Shown here one piece after another: positions 36,265-45,892 of a DNA stretch of 64,000 bases. The notes beneath the pieces were generated by a model that was given only the letters and a program-made list of their open reading frames with translations, was not told the origin of the DNA and did not search any database. Source of the stretch: Comamonas composti DSM 21721 (GTDB lineage Bacteria > Pseudomonadota > Gammaproteobacteria > Burkholderiales > Burkholderiaceae_C); contig NZ_AUCQ01000015.1 in assembly GCF_000429845.1 (NCBI RefSeq), forward strand, positions 59,827 to 123,826, in the 5' to 3' direction. The first letter of the stretch is position 1. Each line of letters opens with the position of its first letter. A program made the position numbers and the translations under genes.

Positions 36265-38099
36265 GTACAAGCTCCTTGTTCTGCACACAAAGCCAGGTGG
36301 CGCATGCCCGCGAACAGCTCGCGGCCAAAGCCATGCTGATTCGCCTCGCGCAGGCCCCGGGGCATGGCATCGGGCTGGCGGCGGCTCCACTCGTCCGCAT
36401 CCACCAGCACGCCCAGGGTGCCGGCCACGGCGTCCAGGCGCAGCAGGTCGCCGTTGCGCACGCGCGCCAGCGGCCCCCCCACGCTGGCCTCGGGCCAGAC
36501 ATGGATGGCGGCAGGCACCTTGCCCGAAGCACCGCTCATGCGCCCGTCCGTGACCAGGGCCACATGCAGCCCCTTGGACTGCAGAACCGCCAGCGGCGGC
36601 GTGAGCTTGTGCAGCTCCGGCATGCCGTTGGCGCGCGGGCCCTGCCAGCGCACCACGCAGACCAGACCGCGAGAGGCATGGGATTCGCACAGACTCTGCA
36701 GCTCGCCGGTTTTGAAGGCCTGCAGCAATTCCTCCTGAGAGTCGAACACCCGCGCAGGCGCCTCGACCACATGGCGATCCTCTGGCACCGCACTGATCTT
36801 GATCACGGAGCGGCCCAGGTTGCCATCCAGCAGCTTGAGCCCGCCTGTGGGGCTGAACGGCTGCTGCACCGGGCGCAGCACGCTGTCGTCGCCCGAAGCC
36901 CCGACCTCATGCCATGCGAGTGTCTCGCCCTGAAGCTCAGGTATCCGTGCATAGGCCTTCAAGCCGTCGGCATGCACGGTCAGCACATCGCCATGCATGA
37001 GGCCTGCGCCCAGCAATTCGCCGATCACAAAGCCCGGGCCACCTGCAGCCTGGAACTGATTGACGTCAGCCTGGCCGTTCGGATAGACGCGGGCCAGCAA
37101 AGGCACAACGGCCGAGAGCTCCGAGAAATCATTCCAGTCGATGATGATGCCTGCCGCACGCGCCACGGCCACCCAGTGAATCAGGTGATTCGTCGAGCCC
37201 CCCGTGGCCAGCAGGGCCACCATGGCGTTGACGATGCAGCGCTCGTCCACGACGCGCCCAATGGGCGCAAAGCGCCGCTGACGGGTAATGGCCAGCGCAC
37301 TGTCCATGGCCTCACGAGTGAGCAGCTCGCGCGCCTTGCTGCCCGGCGGGATGAAGGCCGTGCCAGGCACATGCAGCCCCATGGCTTCAAGCAGCATCTG
37401 GTTGCTGTTGGCCGTGCCATAAAAGGTGCACGTGCCCTGGCCGTGGTAGGCCGCGGATTCGGCGGCCAGCAGTTCGCTGCGCCCGACCAGCCCTTGCGCG
37501 GCCTGCTCGCGCACCTTGGCTTTCTCGCTGTTGGAAAGCCCGGTGCCCATGGGCCCCGCCGGCAAAAAGACCACGGGCAGATGGCCGAAGTGCAAGGCAC
37601 CGATCAAAAGCCCGGGCACGATCTTGTCGCACACGCCCAGCAAAAGAGCCGCATCGAATACATCATGGGACAGGGCTATGGCCGTGCCCATGGCGATGGC
37701 ATCGCGGCTGAAAAGGGACAGCTCCATGCCCGGCGCACCCTGGGTCACGCCATCGCACATGGCGGGCACGCCTCCAGCCACCTGGGCCGTGGCGCCATGC
37801 CGACGCGCCTGGTCCTTGAGGATTTCCGGATAGGCGGCCAGCGGTGCATGGGCCGAGAGCACATCGTTATAGGCGGTGACGATGCCGACGTTGGGCCCTT
37901 TCTGCTCGACGATGCGAATCCTGTCTGCGCCGGGCAGGCCCGCAAACGCATGGGCCACATTGGCACAGCCCAGGCTCTGGGCGGCAGGAGCGCGCTGGGC
38001 CATCTGCTCCAGACGTTCCAGGTAGGCTTGCCGCCCGGGAGCGCTGCGCTCGATGATGCGCAACGTCACCCGTTCGACGACGGGATGTATGAGACTCAT
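36249..38099 (-). CDS. edd: 6-phosphogluconate dehydratase
   Basis: Iron-sulfur dehydratase converting 6-phosphogluconate to KDPG. The 616 residues include [48 protein letters not shown], and [18 protein letters not shown]; the three cysteines that hold the cluster are in CDGVTQG, CDKIVPG and a [11 protein letters not shown] segment. The N-terminal wording separates it from the related IlvD. AAGGAAG precedes the ATG. It belongs to the minus-strand gluconate operon and is followed without a gap by eda. Confidence 0.96.
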   Translation of the reverse strand: MSLIHPVVERVTLRIIERSAPGRQAYLERLEQMAQRAPAAQSLGCANVAHAFAGLPGADRIRIVEQKGPNVGIVTAYNDVLSAHAPLAAYPEILKDQARRHGATAQVAGGVPAMCDGVTQGAPGMELSLFSRDAIAMGTAIALSHDVFDAALLLGVCDKIVPGLLIGALHFGHLPVVFLPAGPMGTGLSNSEKAKVREQAAQGLVGRSELLAAESAAYHGQGTCTFYGTANSNQMLLEAMGLHVPGTAFIPPGSKARELLTREAMDSALAITRQRRFAPIGRVVDERCIVNAMVALLATGGSTNHLIHWVAVARAAGIIIDWNDFSELSAVVPLLARVYPNGQADVNQFQAAGGPGFVIGELLGAGLMHGDVLTVHADGLKAYARIPELQGETLAWHEVGASGDDSVLRPVQQPFSPTGGLKLLDGNLGRSVIKISAVPEDRHVVEAPARVFDSQEELLQAFKTGELQSLCESHASRGLVCVVRWQGPRANGMPELHKLTPPLAVLQSKGLHVALVTDGRMSGASGKVPAAIHVWPEASVGGPLARVRNGDLLRLDAVAGTLGVLVDADEWSRRQPDAMPRGLREANQHGFGRELFAGMRHLALCAEQGACTWMID

Positions 38100-38138
38100 G
38101 CTGGCTTCCTTTGAAGCAAGGCTCTTGCTTCTGTTTCA

Positions 38139-38205
38139 GTAGCTGTCAGCGCCCTCCCCATAAGCGCTTCAAGCAGATTTCTCTTAGAGCGTGAACACGC
38201 TCTTA
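38139..38205. repeat. Family B copy followed by a family A hairpin before dctP's stop
   Basis: GTAGCTGTCAGCGCCCTCCCCATAAGCGCTTCAAGCAG (38139-38177) is a degenerate family B palindrome. AGAGCGTG-AA-CACGCTCT (38186-38203) is a family A end duplicated as a perfect hairpin. The latter begins inside the TAA stop of dctP (38203-38205). Confidence 0.65.
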
Positions 38206-39228
38206 TTTCTTGGAACGAAGCTGCCGCACTGCGGCCTGAACTTCGTCCCAGTAAGTCTGCCCTACGCTGTTGGCGATGCCGGCGTTGATGGCAGCCAGCT
38301 TGTCGCGCATCCGGGCAGTCTCGGCTGCAGACAGTTCATTGACCCGCATGCCCTTGGCCTTGATTTCGGCCAGGGCCCTGGCGGCCTCCTCGCGCGTGTC
38401 CTTGCGCTCGAACTCACGGCTCTTGATGGCCGCATTCTTGAGCACGGCCTTCTCGGCTTCGGACAACTGATCCCACCATTTCTTGCTCACGGTGACTATC
38501 CATGGGCTGTACACATGGTTGGAGACAGTCAGGTATTTTTGCACCTCGTAGAACTTGCTGGAGATCACGGTGTTGAAGGGGTTCTCCTGCCCGTCGACCG
38601 CTCTGGTCTCCAGCGCCGTGAACAGTTCCGAGAATGGCAAGGGCACGGCATTCGCGCCCAGGGCCTTGAAGCTGTCGATGAAGACATTGTTCTGCATCAC
38701 GCGCAGCTTGATGTCCGACAGGTCCTCCAGCCGGGTGATCGGGCGCTTGTTGTTGGTCAGATTGCGAAAGCCGTTCTCCCAGTACACGAGACCGACCAGG
38801 CCCTTGGCCTCCAGCGTGGCCTTGACCTTTTCGCCTACGGGGCCGTCAAGCACGGCATCGGCCTCCCTGGTGTTGGCAAACAGAAAAGGCGTATCCCAGA
38901 CCGCCATGGCCTGTGACAGGCCGACCAGCGTGGCTGTGGAGCCCACCATGATCTCCTGCGCGCCGCCGATCAAGGCCTGCTGCATCTGCGTGTCCGAGCC
39001 CAGGGCGGCATTGCCTATGGCCCGAACCTTCATCTTGCCACCCGAGGCCTTTTCCACCTCCTGGGCGAACAGGCGCACAGCCCGCCCCTGGTTGGAATCA
39101 TCGACCAGACCATAACCAAAGCGCACCAGACGCGGCTTGAAATCCTGAGCCTGGGCCAGGCCGGCAAAGCCCAGGCTGGCGACAGCGGCCATCAGGCCGG
39201 CAAGAGCAAATGAAATACGCATCTTCAT
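38203..39228 (-). CDS. dctP: TRAP transporter substrate-binding protein (DctP family)
   Basis: Periplasmic binding protein of 341 residues with a signal peptide (cleavage at GLAQAQD). DctP family signs are the GGAQEIMVGSTATLVG region, the segment NLTNNKRPITRLEDLSDIKLRVMQNNVFID and the conserved Arg in KLRVM, which binds the ligand carboxylate. AAGGAGAT precedes the ATG. It lies between edd and dctM in an operon with gluconokinase, so gluconate or a close sugar acid is the probable ligand. Confidence 0.93.
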   Translation of the reverse strand: MKMRISFALAGLMAAVASLGFAGLAQAQDFKPRLVRFGYGLVDDSNQGRAVRLFAQEVEKASGGKMKVRAIGNAALGSDTQMQQALIGGAQEIMVGSTATLVGLSQAMAVWDTPFLFANTREADAVLDGPVGEKVKATLEAKGLVGLVYWENGFRNLTNNKRPITRLEDLSDIKLRVMQNNVFIDSFKALGANAVPLPFSELFTALETRAVDGQENPFNTVISSKFYEVQKYLTVSNHVYSPWIVTVSKKWWDQLSEAEKAVLKNAAIKSREFERKDTREEAARALAEIKAKGMRVNELSAAETARMRDKLAAINAGIANSVGQTYWDEVQAAVRQLRSKK

Positions 39229-39418
39229 CTCCTTGGTTGTAAGAGAACAGGGTGACGTGCAGGGAAAACTTTATTTCTTCGGTCATGGGTGCCACCGCTC
39301 ATGCCGCATGCCCCACCTTGGCTGGCACGAAGCAAGGGCCGCCTGGGCCCCCTCAGGCAAGGCTGTCGCCCCTCCCTTCCAGGGGAAGACGCGAAGCGGC
39401 TCAGGGGGTAACCCATAC

Positions 39419-40699
39419 TCAATGCATCCACGCCAAAGGCGCCATTACGATCTGGGGAAAGATCACCAGCAGCACGGCCAGCAGCAGATAGGCCAGCAAA
39501 AATGGCGTCGTCCCCTTGATCACGGTCTCCATGCGCAGCCGGCCCACGCCGGCCACCACGTTCTGCACCGTGCCCACGGGCGGCGTGATCAAGCCTATGC
39601 AGCCCACGTAGATGAACATGAAGCCGAAGTACACGGGATCGATTCCCGCCTTGACCGCCAGCGGAGCGCACACGGGGCCGAAGATCAAGATCGTGGGCGT
39701 GAGGTCCATGGCCGTGCCCACGACCAGCAGAAACAGCATCATCAAGGCCATGAACAGCATTGGATTTCCAAGCACGCCGGCAAAGGTATCGGCCAGCATG
39801 TTCGGCAGGTCGGCCAGGGTGATCATGTAGGCCGTGACCGTGGCTGCGCCGCACAGGAACATGACCACAGCCGTGGTCTTGGCTGCGGCCAGAAAAACCT
39901 CGTACAGCCTGGCCAGGCTCATTTCGCGATAGACCACCATGGACACGAACAAGGCATAGACGGCTGCCACGACAGCGGCTTCGGTAGGCGTGAAGATGCC
40001 GCCGCGCAGACCGCCGAGGATGATGACCGGCATCATCATGGCCCAGAAGCTCTGCGCCAGCGCCTTGAGCCTCTGCCCCCAGGGCACGCGCGGGCCGGGC
40101 GCCAGATCATGGCTGCGCGCTATCCACCACCAGGCAAAGATCAGGAAGACGCCCATGATCAGACCCGGCACCACGCCCGAGAGAAACAGCTTGCTGATCG
40201 AGGTATTGGTCGTCACGCCATAGATCACGAAAGGCATGGACGGCGGAATGATGGGCGCGATGATGCCGCCCGATGCCATCAAGCCAGCGCTGTAGCTGTC
40301 CGGGTATTTCTGCTCGCGCATCATGGGCAGCAAAATGGTGGCCAGCGCCGCCGTGTCCGCAATCGCCGAGCCGCTCATGGAGGCCAGCAAAACCGCAGCA
40401 CCAATGGCCACATAGCCCAGGCCACCGCGTATATGGCCGACATAAGCCCCGGCCAGATCGATGATGCGCCGCGACAGGCCGCCAGCATTCATGAGCTCGC
40501 CGGCCAGAATAAAGAACGGCACGGCCAGCAAGGGAAAATTGTCGAAGCCTGCCTGCAGGTTCTGCGCCAGCAACTGGGTGTCGAAAAAGTCCAGATGCCA
40601 CATCAGGACCACGCCCGTGAGCAGCAGGGCATGGGCAATGGGCATGCCGATGACCATGCCGCCTATGAGCACGAAAAGAAAGATGAAAGTGACAAGCAT
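39419..40699 (-). CDS. dctM: TRAP transporter large permease (DctM)
   Basis: Inner-membrane transporter of 426 residues with about twelve helices that couples solute uptake to a sodium or proton gradient. DctM marks are PLLAVPFFILAGELMNAGG, GSAIADTAALATILLP and GGIIAPIIPPSMPFVIYG. AGGAG precedes the ATG and nine bases separate it from dctQ. A 190-base gap before dctP contains an inverted repeat (CCCCCT near 39349, AGGGGG near 39401) and could moderate expression, since binding protein is usually needed in excess. Confidence 0.94.
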   Translation of the reverse strand: MLVTFIFLFVLIGGMVIGMPIAHALLLTGVVLMWHLDFFDTQLLAQNLQAGFDNFPLLAVPFFILAGELMNAGGLSRRIIDLAGAYVGHIRGGLGYVAIGAAVLLASMSGSAIADTAALATILLPMMREQKYPDSYSAGLMASGGIIAPIIPPSMPFVIYGVTTNTSISKLFLSGVVPGLIMGVFLIFAWWWIARSHDLAPGPRVPWGQRLKALAQSFWAMMMPVIILGGLRGGIFTPTEAAVVAAVYALFVSMVVYREMSLARLYEVFLAAAKTTAVVMFLCGAATVTAYMITLADLPNMLADTFAGVLGNPMLFMALMMLFLLVVGTAMDLTPTILIFGPVCAPLAVKAGIDPVYFGFMFIYVGCIGLITPPVGTVQNVVAGVGRLRMETVIKGTTPFLLAYLLLAVLLVIFPQIVMAPLAWMH

Positions 40700-40708
40700 T
40701 GCCGGCTC

Positions 40709-41212
40709 CTACTCGATGTCCATGGCCGGATGCTGCTGGGCCACGGGGCCTCGCCGCACATCGCGCAACACCACCGCCAGCAGGCCCAGGGCCAGCACCA
40801 CGATGGCGCCCACCCCCAGGGCCAGCGGGTAGCCGAGCACGGTGCTGAAGCTGTCAAGCCCGGCCTGGACCTGGGCCCAGCCGCCCCACAGCAGCAGCAG
40901 CATGCAGACCGTGATCAGCAGTTGCGAAATCCAGAACAGCAGCCGCGCCGGGCCTGGACCCAGACGCGAGGTCAGCATGTCAAAGCCCAGGTGGCTGCCT
41001 TCGTAGGCCGCCACAATCGCGCCCACAGCCACCAGCCAGACAAAGAGCAGGCGCGAAATCTCCTCATAGGAAACGATGCTGGTGTGGAACAGATAGCGCA
41101 GCACCACATTCACAAAAACGGCGACCACCATGCCGGCCAGAGCCAGCACCATGAGCCCTTCTGCCAGACGCTGCCACAAAGGCTTGGCGGCCATGGCCTG
41201 TTGTGTCTTCAT
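40709..41212 (-). CDS. dctQ: TRAP transporter small permease (DctQ)
   Basis: A 167-residue membrane protein with four helices, the small TRAP subunit. The family segments FVNVVLRYLFHTSIVSYEEISRLLF and the helix ending in GFDMLTSRLGPG are visible. GGAG lies upstream of ATG 41212. It is first of the three TRAP genes and follows gntK after 122 bases. Confidence 0.92.
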   Translation of the reverse strand: MKTQQAMAAKPLWQRLAEGLMVLALAGMVVAVFVNVVLRYLFHTSIVSYEEISRLLFVWLVAVGAIVAAYEGSHLGFDMLTSRLGPGPARLLFWISQLLITVCMLLLLWGGWAQVQAGLDSFSTVLGYPLALGVGAIVVLALGLLAVVLRDVRRGPVAQQHPAMDIE

Positions 41213-41334
41213 AGGTTTTCTCTCCGTGCGTTGTGTCCATGCCTGGCATGTATGCGGCCTGCATGTGCAGGCGGACAGCGGATCCGGCCCCGAGGCTCAG
41301 GCGCCGATCCGTCTCTCCCAGGCAATATTCGGTC

Positions 41335-41940
41335 TCAGGGCCGAGCTCCTGTTTCCATCGGTTTCTCTCCCGCAACCTGCCCTGCGGCCAGCCAGCTGCG
41401 GGAGAGGTGTGCAATCTGCTCCAGGCTCAGCCCTGCATCCAGGCGCAGCACATTCGGCTCATCCTCGGGGCGCTCCAGCGTGGCGAACTGGCTGGCTACC
41501 AGATCGGGGGAGAAGAAATGGGCCGGCCTTTGGCGCACGCGTTCCAGGGCCGTGGCGAAGTCCAGATCGAGGAACACAAAGCCCACACCGGGACGGGCCG
41601 CACGCAACTGCTCACGATATTTGCGCTTGAGCGCAGAACAGGTCAGCACCAGACCTCTCCTGCCACAGCTGGTCTCTGCCCCCCTCTCCTGCCCGTCTTG
41701 CTGCAGCAGGCTCACCAGACGCTGCAACCAGACCTCTCTGTCGGCATCGGTCAGCGCAACACCGCAGCGCATCTTGAGAATGCTGGCCTCGGTGTGATAG
41801 GCATCACCTTCGAGCAAACGCCATCCAAGTGCTTGCGACAAGACCTGGGCGGCGCTGGATTTGCCGCAGCCGGACACCCCCATGACCACCAGTGCCGTTA
41901 TTTCCGAGCTTTGAACGGTTGAATTGTTAGCGCTATCCAT
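41335..41940 (-). CDS. gntK: Gluconokinase
   Basis: Phosphorylates gluconate to 6-phosphogluconate, the Edd substrate. The 201 residues carry the P-loop GVSGCGKS (21-28), EGDAYHTEASILKMRCGVALTDADR, and the LTCSALKRKYREQLR and HFFSPDLVASQFATLE segments. ATG 41940 is used; an earlier in-frame start at 42021 would place operator DNA in the gene. Codons 2 to 5 (GATAGCGCTAAC) themselves match the operator core found 113 bases upstream, so the regulator probably binds over the gene start. Confidence 0.95.
   Translation of the reverse strand: MDSANNSTVQSSEITALVVMGVSGCGKSSAAQVLSQALGWRLLEGDAYHTEASILKMRCGVALTDADREVWLQRLVSLLQQDGQERGAETSCGRRGLVLTCSALKRKYREQLRAARPGVGFVFLDLDFATALERVRQRPAHFFSPDLVASQFATLERPEDEPNVLRLDAGLSLEQIAHLSRSWLAAGQVAGEKPMETGARP
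41926..41938. promoter_or_regulatory. Operator O1 for the LacI-type gluconate regulator
   Basis: The palindrome TAGCGCTA (41928-41935) lies in GTTAGCGCTATC, which includes codons 2-5 of gntK. The same 12 bases recur at 42039-42050. Confidence 0.7.
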
Positions 41941-42035
41941 CGGATTTGAAAAATGAGCAACCTGGGGTTGCTTGATGTTGTTATCACATGAACCACATGT
42001 CTGCTCTACACTCTGAAACAAACAATATGAATCAA

Positions 42036-42052
42036 CCGGTTAGCGCTATCAT
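42036..42052. promoter_or_regulatory. Operator O2 for the LacI-type gluconate regulator
   Basis: ACCGGTTAGCGCTATCA has the same GTTAGCGCTATC core as O1 (TAGCGCTA at 42041-42048). The centres are 113 bases apart, which suits looping. It lies between gntK and the regulator gene. Confidence 0.75.
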
Positions 42053-42106
42053 ATCGAATAAAACACCTGCTGCTGACCTAGGAAATTCCCTTACTCTTCC
42101 CTAGCA

Positions 42107-43165
42107 ATGGCCCATTCCTCTTCCGAGTCCCCTCTTCCTGCCCCGGCTGCGGGCCGCACGCGCTCATCGCGTGCCACCGGACGCATCACTCTGGCCGACG
42201 TGGCCCAGGCCTGCGGCGTGAGCGCCATGACGGTGTCGCGCGCGTTGCGCGGCGAGCGGCGCGTGGCCCCAGGTCTGGTGGAAAAGATACGTGCCGCGGC
42301 CGATGAGCTCGGCTATGTGCCCGACCCGGCGGCCCGCGCCCTGGCCTCGCAAAAAAGCTCGCAGGTGCTGGTACTCGTGCCCATGCTGTCCAACACCTTG
42401 TTCGTGGATCTGCTCGAAGCCGTGCACCAGGTCTTGTTCAAGGCCGGCTATCAGGCGCTGATCGGCGTGACCCATTACGACACGGCCGAGGAAGAGCTGC
42501 TGCTGCGCACCTATCTGCCGCTGCGCCCTGCAGGCCTGCTGCTCACGGGACTGAACCACAGTCCGGGCGCGGAAAAGCTGCTCGCGGCAAGCAAGGTGCC
42601 CTGCGTACACCTGATGGAGCTCAGCGATCGCGCCGGCACGCCTTGCGTGGGCTTTTCCCAGACCGATGCCGGCGCAGACATCACGCGCCATCTGCTGGCC
42701 GGCGGGCGCCGGCGCATTGTGTTCTGCGCAGGCCAGCTTGATGTACGCGTCATGCAGCGTGCCGAAGGCTACCGCAATGCCTTGCGCGAAGCCGGCGTCT
42801 ACGACCAGACGCTGGAGCTGCTCTGGCCGCAGCCGACCTCCATGGCCCTCGGAGCCCAGTTGTTCAACGCGGCTCTGGCTCTCAAGCCCGATGCCATGTT
42901 CTTCTGCAACGACGACATTGCCCAAGGCGCTTTGCTGGAGGCCTTGCGGCTGGGCATCGATGTCCCTGGGCAGGTCGCGCTTGCGGGCTTTAACGACCTG
43001 GCCGGCAGCGATCAGATGCTGCCCCCGCTGACCACCATACGCACGCCGCGCCAAAGCATAGGCCGCGAAGCGGCGCAGATGCTGCTGCAGCTCATGCGCG
43101 GCGATGAAGTGGAGCAGACCCGGATCGATCTCGGCTATGAACTGATCGTGAGAAAGAGCAGCTAA
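42107..43165 (+). CDS. LacI-family regulator of gluconate use
   Basis: A 352-residue regulator of the GntR (gluconate) subgroup of the LacI family. The headpiece TLADVAQACGVSAMTVSRALRGERRV (about 28-53) is followed by the hinge and a periplasmic-binding-like effector domain (from about residue 85: VLVLVPMLSNTLF). It is divergent from gntK, with two matching operators in the shared region. In this family gluconate or 6-phosphogluconate typically relieves repression. The N-terminus carries a 25-residue Ser/Pro-rich extension before the headpiece. Confidence 0.93.
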   Translation: MAHSSSESPLPAPAAGRTRSSRATGRITLADVAQACGVSAMTVSRALRGERRVAPGLVEKIRAAADELGYVPDPAARALASQKSSQVLVLVPMLSNTLFVDLLEAVHQVLFKAGYQALIGVTHYDTAEEELLLRTYLPLRPAGLLLTGLNHSPGAEKLLAASKVPCVHLMELSDRAGTPCVGFSQTDAGADITRHLLAGGRRRIVFCAGQLDVRVMQRAEGYRNALREAGVYDQTLELLWPQPTSMALGAQLFNAALALKPDAMFFCNDDIAQGALLEALRLGIDVPGQVALAGFNDLAGSDQMLPPLTTIRTPRQSIGREAAQMLLQLMRGDEVEQTRIDLGYELIVRKSS

Positions 43166-43219
43166 GCCCGCCGGACCACGTGCATCGTCTTTGCCACATT
43201 CCCAAGGCGATTGCATCTA

Positions 43220-43488
43220 AGAACGTGTTTACGATCTCCTCGGTGCCGCGCCAGTGTCTGTGCGGGATGGGATACAAGGCGCGATACCGCAGCAATAGCT
43301 GTGCTATTGCGAGGATTCGCAACGCTGTAGACCGCCCGCAAAGGCACTGGCCCGAAGGGGTGGAGCGAAATCGGGCGATTTCTTCGCGCTGTGGCTTGCT
43401 TGCACCCCGGTGCAAGCTGCGCCCCATCGCTTTGAACTCATCCCGATTGCGCTCCAACGCGGCAGCGTAGAGATCGTAAACACGTTCT
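43220..43488. repeat. Complete 269 bp family A element with 19 bp terminal inverted repeats
   Basis: The ends AGAACGTGTTTACGATCTC (43220-43238) and GAGATCGTAAACACGTTCT (43470-43488) are perfect inverted repeats. Inside are nested pairs: GCCAGTG...TGCGGG with CCCGCA...CACTGGC, GCAATAGC-TGT-GCTATTGC, and GCTTGCACC-CC-GGTGCAAGC. There is no credible transposase gene. It resembles a MITE or a large REP-like structured repeat. It and the following 43489-43717, where no gene is seen, fill most of the 657-base gap between the regulator and pccA. Confidence 0.85.
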
Positions 43489-43717
43489 AAGAGCGGCCAA
43501 CACAACCCAGCAAACCGCAGGGTTGCGTTTGAGACAAGGCGCTAAACCGCAGGCAGTACTCAAGGCTTGTGTTAGCAAGCCTGAATCTCCGGCCTGAGCC
43601 CTTGCCGGCAGGGCCTCTTTTCCCATCGAGGGAAGCTGGGGCTGCAGTGTGTACGGCATGACCTCTGTTGACGTCGCCTCGGCCGCCGTGGCCCCGATAC
43701 ATCCCTAAATCGCTCTC

Positions 43718-43766
43718 AAAAAAAATAGCTTCCGGCGCTTGATAGACAAGGGCTAGAAGCTATTTT
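43718..43766 (-). terminator. Family B palindrome acting as terminator of the pcc operon
   Basis: Arms AAAATAGCTTC (43722-43732) and GAAGCTATTTT (43756-43766) are perfect, with GGCGCTTG and CAAGGGC inside. On the minus strand the hairpin ends in a run of eight or nine T residues, 57 bases after the pccA stop. Confidence 0.8.
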
Positions 43767-43822
43767 CATGCCAATTTCATTGCCTGGAGCGCACTCCTGC
43801 CCTCAGGCCAACGGACGGGGTT

Positions 43823-45865
43823 TCATGCAAATTCGAGAATCACATCGTCCACGGCCAGAGAGTCGCCCTTGCCTGCAGAGACCTTGCTGACCACGCCATC
43901 CTGGGAGGCGAACAAGATGTTCTCCATCTTCATGGCCTCGATGACGGCCAGCTTCTCGCCGGCCTGCACCTTCTGCCCTGGCTGTACGGCCACCTCGACC
44001 AGCAGGCCCGGCATGGGCGAGAGCAGGAACTTGGAGAGATCCGGCGGCGCCTTGTAAGGCATGAGCCGGTGCAACTCGCCCCCGCGCGGCGACAGCACCA
44101 GCGCCTCGATTTGCGTGCCGTTGTGAATCACGCGCAGCGCCAGCGGATTCTTGCCCGTGCCGCGCTCCACCTGGGCCGTGAACGGCAGGCCATTGCACTG
44201 GCCCTGGACGCAGATGGCGCGCATGGGCGTATGGCTCTCGAAGGCATAGGTCTTGCCATCGACAAGCACGCTGTTCGCATCGCCTTCGCAGCCCGCGACC
44301 TGCACGGCGTGGTATGCATGCTGGCCATCCGCCCCCAGGACCACCACGCAGTAATCGCCCGCGATCTTGAGCTCATGCCCGCGCACCTGGCCGCTGATGG
44401 TGGCCGCGCGCGCGCGATAGCGGCGGTTCATGTGCGCGGCCAGCGCGACCAGAAATCCGGGATCGCTGTGAGGCACATCCTCGGCATGGAAGCCGTGGCT
44501 GTAGTGCTCGGCGATAAAGCCGGTGTTGAATTCCCCGCTGACAAACTTGGGGTGGGCCAGCAGCGCAGCCTGGAACGGAATATTGGAGCTGATGCCGCGA
44601 ATGGCAAAGCCGTTCAAGGCCTCGCGCATCTTGGCGATGGCGTCGTTGCGGTCCTTGCCGTGCACGATGAGCTTGGCGATCATCGAGTCGTAGAACATGG
44701 GAATCTCGCCGCCTTCGAACACGCCGGTATCCACACGCACGCCGTTCAGGTGGGTGGTGTCGGCCTGCCACATGGTTTGCTCGGGCGTCTGGAAACGCAC
44801 CAGGCGGCCCGTGGAGGGCAGGAAGTTGCGGAACGGGTCTTCGGCGTTGATGCGGCACTCGATGGCCCAGCCATCGCGCTTCACATCGGCCTGGGTGAAG
44901 GACAGCGGCTCGCCGGCCGCCACGCGGATCATCTGCTCCACCAGGTCCAGGCCGGTGATGCACTCGGTCACCGGGTGCTCCACCTGCAGACGGGTGTTCA
45001 TTTCCAGGAAGTAAAAGTCCTGGTCCTTGCCGACCACGAATTCCACCGTGCCGGCGGACTGGTACTTCACGGCCTTGGCCAGGGCCACGGCCTGCTCGCC
45101 CATGGCCTTGCGGGTGGCGTCGCTGATGAAGGGCGAAGGCGCTTCCTCGATCACCTTCTGGTGGCGGCGCTGGATGGAACACTCGCGCTCGTTCAGATAC
45201 ACCACGTTGCCGTGGCTGTCGCCCAGAATCTGGATTTCGATGTGGCGCGGCTCCTGCACAAACTTCTCGATGAAGATGCGGTCGTCGCCAAAGCTGTTGC
45301 GGGCCTCGTTCTGGCAGGCGGTAAAGCCTTCCAGTGCTTCCTTGTCGTTATAGGCCACGCGCAGGCCCTTGCCACCGCCACCGGCCGAGGCCTTGATCAT
45401 CACGGGGTAGCCAATGCCCTTGGCGATGGCCACGGCCTTTTCGGCGTTCTCGATCGCGTCGTTGTAGCCGGGGATGGTGTTGACCTTGGCCTCACCCGCC
45501 AGCTTTTTGGAGGCGATCTTGTCGCCCATGGCGGCAATCGAATGCGCCTTGGGGCCGATAAAGGCAATGCCCTCTTCCTCGCAGCGCTTGGCAAAGGCCT
45601 CGTTCTCGGACAGAAAGCCGTAGCCGGGGTGCACGGCCTGGGCACCGGTGGATTTGCAGGCCGCGATGATGCGGTCGGCCACCAGGTAGGACTCACGGCT
45701 GGGCGCTGCGCCAATGTGCACGACCTCATCGGCCAGCTTCACATGGCGGGCGTCCTTGTCGGCGTCCGAATAGACGGCCACGGTGGCAATGCCCATCTTG
45801 CGGGCGGTGGCGATGACACGGCAGGCGATCTCGCCCCGATTTGCGATCAGGATTTTGGTAAACAT
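43823..45865 (-). CDS. pccA: Propionyl-CoA carboxylase, biotin-carboxylase/biotin-carrier subunit
   Basis: Biotin-dependent subunit of 680 residues that carboxylates biotin with ATP and bicarbonate. It contains the biotin carboxylase domain (KILIANRGEIACRVI at the start, ATP-grasp GYPVMIKASAGGGGKGLR, EMNTRLQVEHPVTE), a PCC-type linker region and the C-terminal carrier with EAMKMEN, where Lys at about 646 takes biotin. GAGGAG precedes the ATG. It follows pccB after 27 bases in the methylmalonyl operon. Confidence 0.95.
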   Translation of the reverse strand: MFTKILIANRGEIACRVIATARKMGIATVAVYSDADKDARHVKLADEVVHIGAAPSRESYLVADRIIAACKSTGAQAVHPGYGFLSENEAFAKRCEEEGIAFIGPKAHSIAAMGDKIASKKLAGEAKVNTIPGYNDAIENAEKAVAIAKGIGYPVMIKASAGGGGKGLRVAYNDKEALEGFTACQNEARNSFGDDRIFIEKFVQEPRHIEIQILGDSHGNVVYLNERECSIQRRHQKVIEEAPSPFISDATRKAMGEQAVALAKAVKYQSAGTVEFVVGKDQDFYFLEMNTRLQVEHPVTECITGLDLVEQMIRVAAGEPLSFTQADVKRDGWAIECRINAEDPFRNFLPSTGRLVRFQTPEQTMWQADTTHLNGVRVDTGVFEGGEIPMFYDSMIAKLIVHGKDRNDAIAKMREALNGFAIRGISSNIPFQAALLAHPKFVSGEFNTGFIAEHYSHGFHAEDVPHSDPGFLVALAAHMNRRYRARAATISGQVRGHELKIAGDYCVVVLGADGQHAYHAVQVAGCEGDANSVLVDGKTYAFESHTPMRAICVQGQCNGLPFTAQVERGTGKNPLALRVIHNGTQIEALVLSPRGGELHRLMPYKAPPDLSKFLLSPMPGLLVEVAVQPGQKVQAGEKLAVIEAMKMENILFASQDGVVSKVSAGKGDSLAVDDVILEFA

Positions 45866-45892
45866 CTACGTATCTCCTCGTTCTTCTTGTTC

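Noticed and set aside
39233..41797. 854-codon plus-strand ORF opposite the TRAP genes
   Set aside because: It covers dctM and dctQ antisense, is dominated by His and Gln, and has no recognised fold.
43092..43505. 137-codon minus-strand ORF over the 269 bp element
   Set aside because: It is a translation of the repeat and the end of the regulator gene antisense; such frames arise wherever the element occurs.
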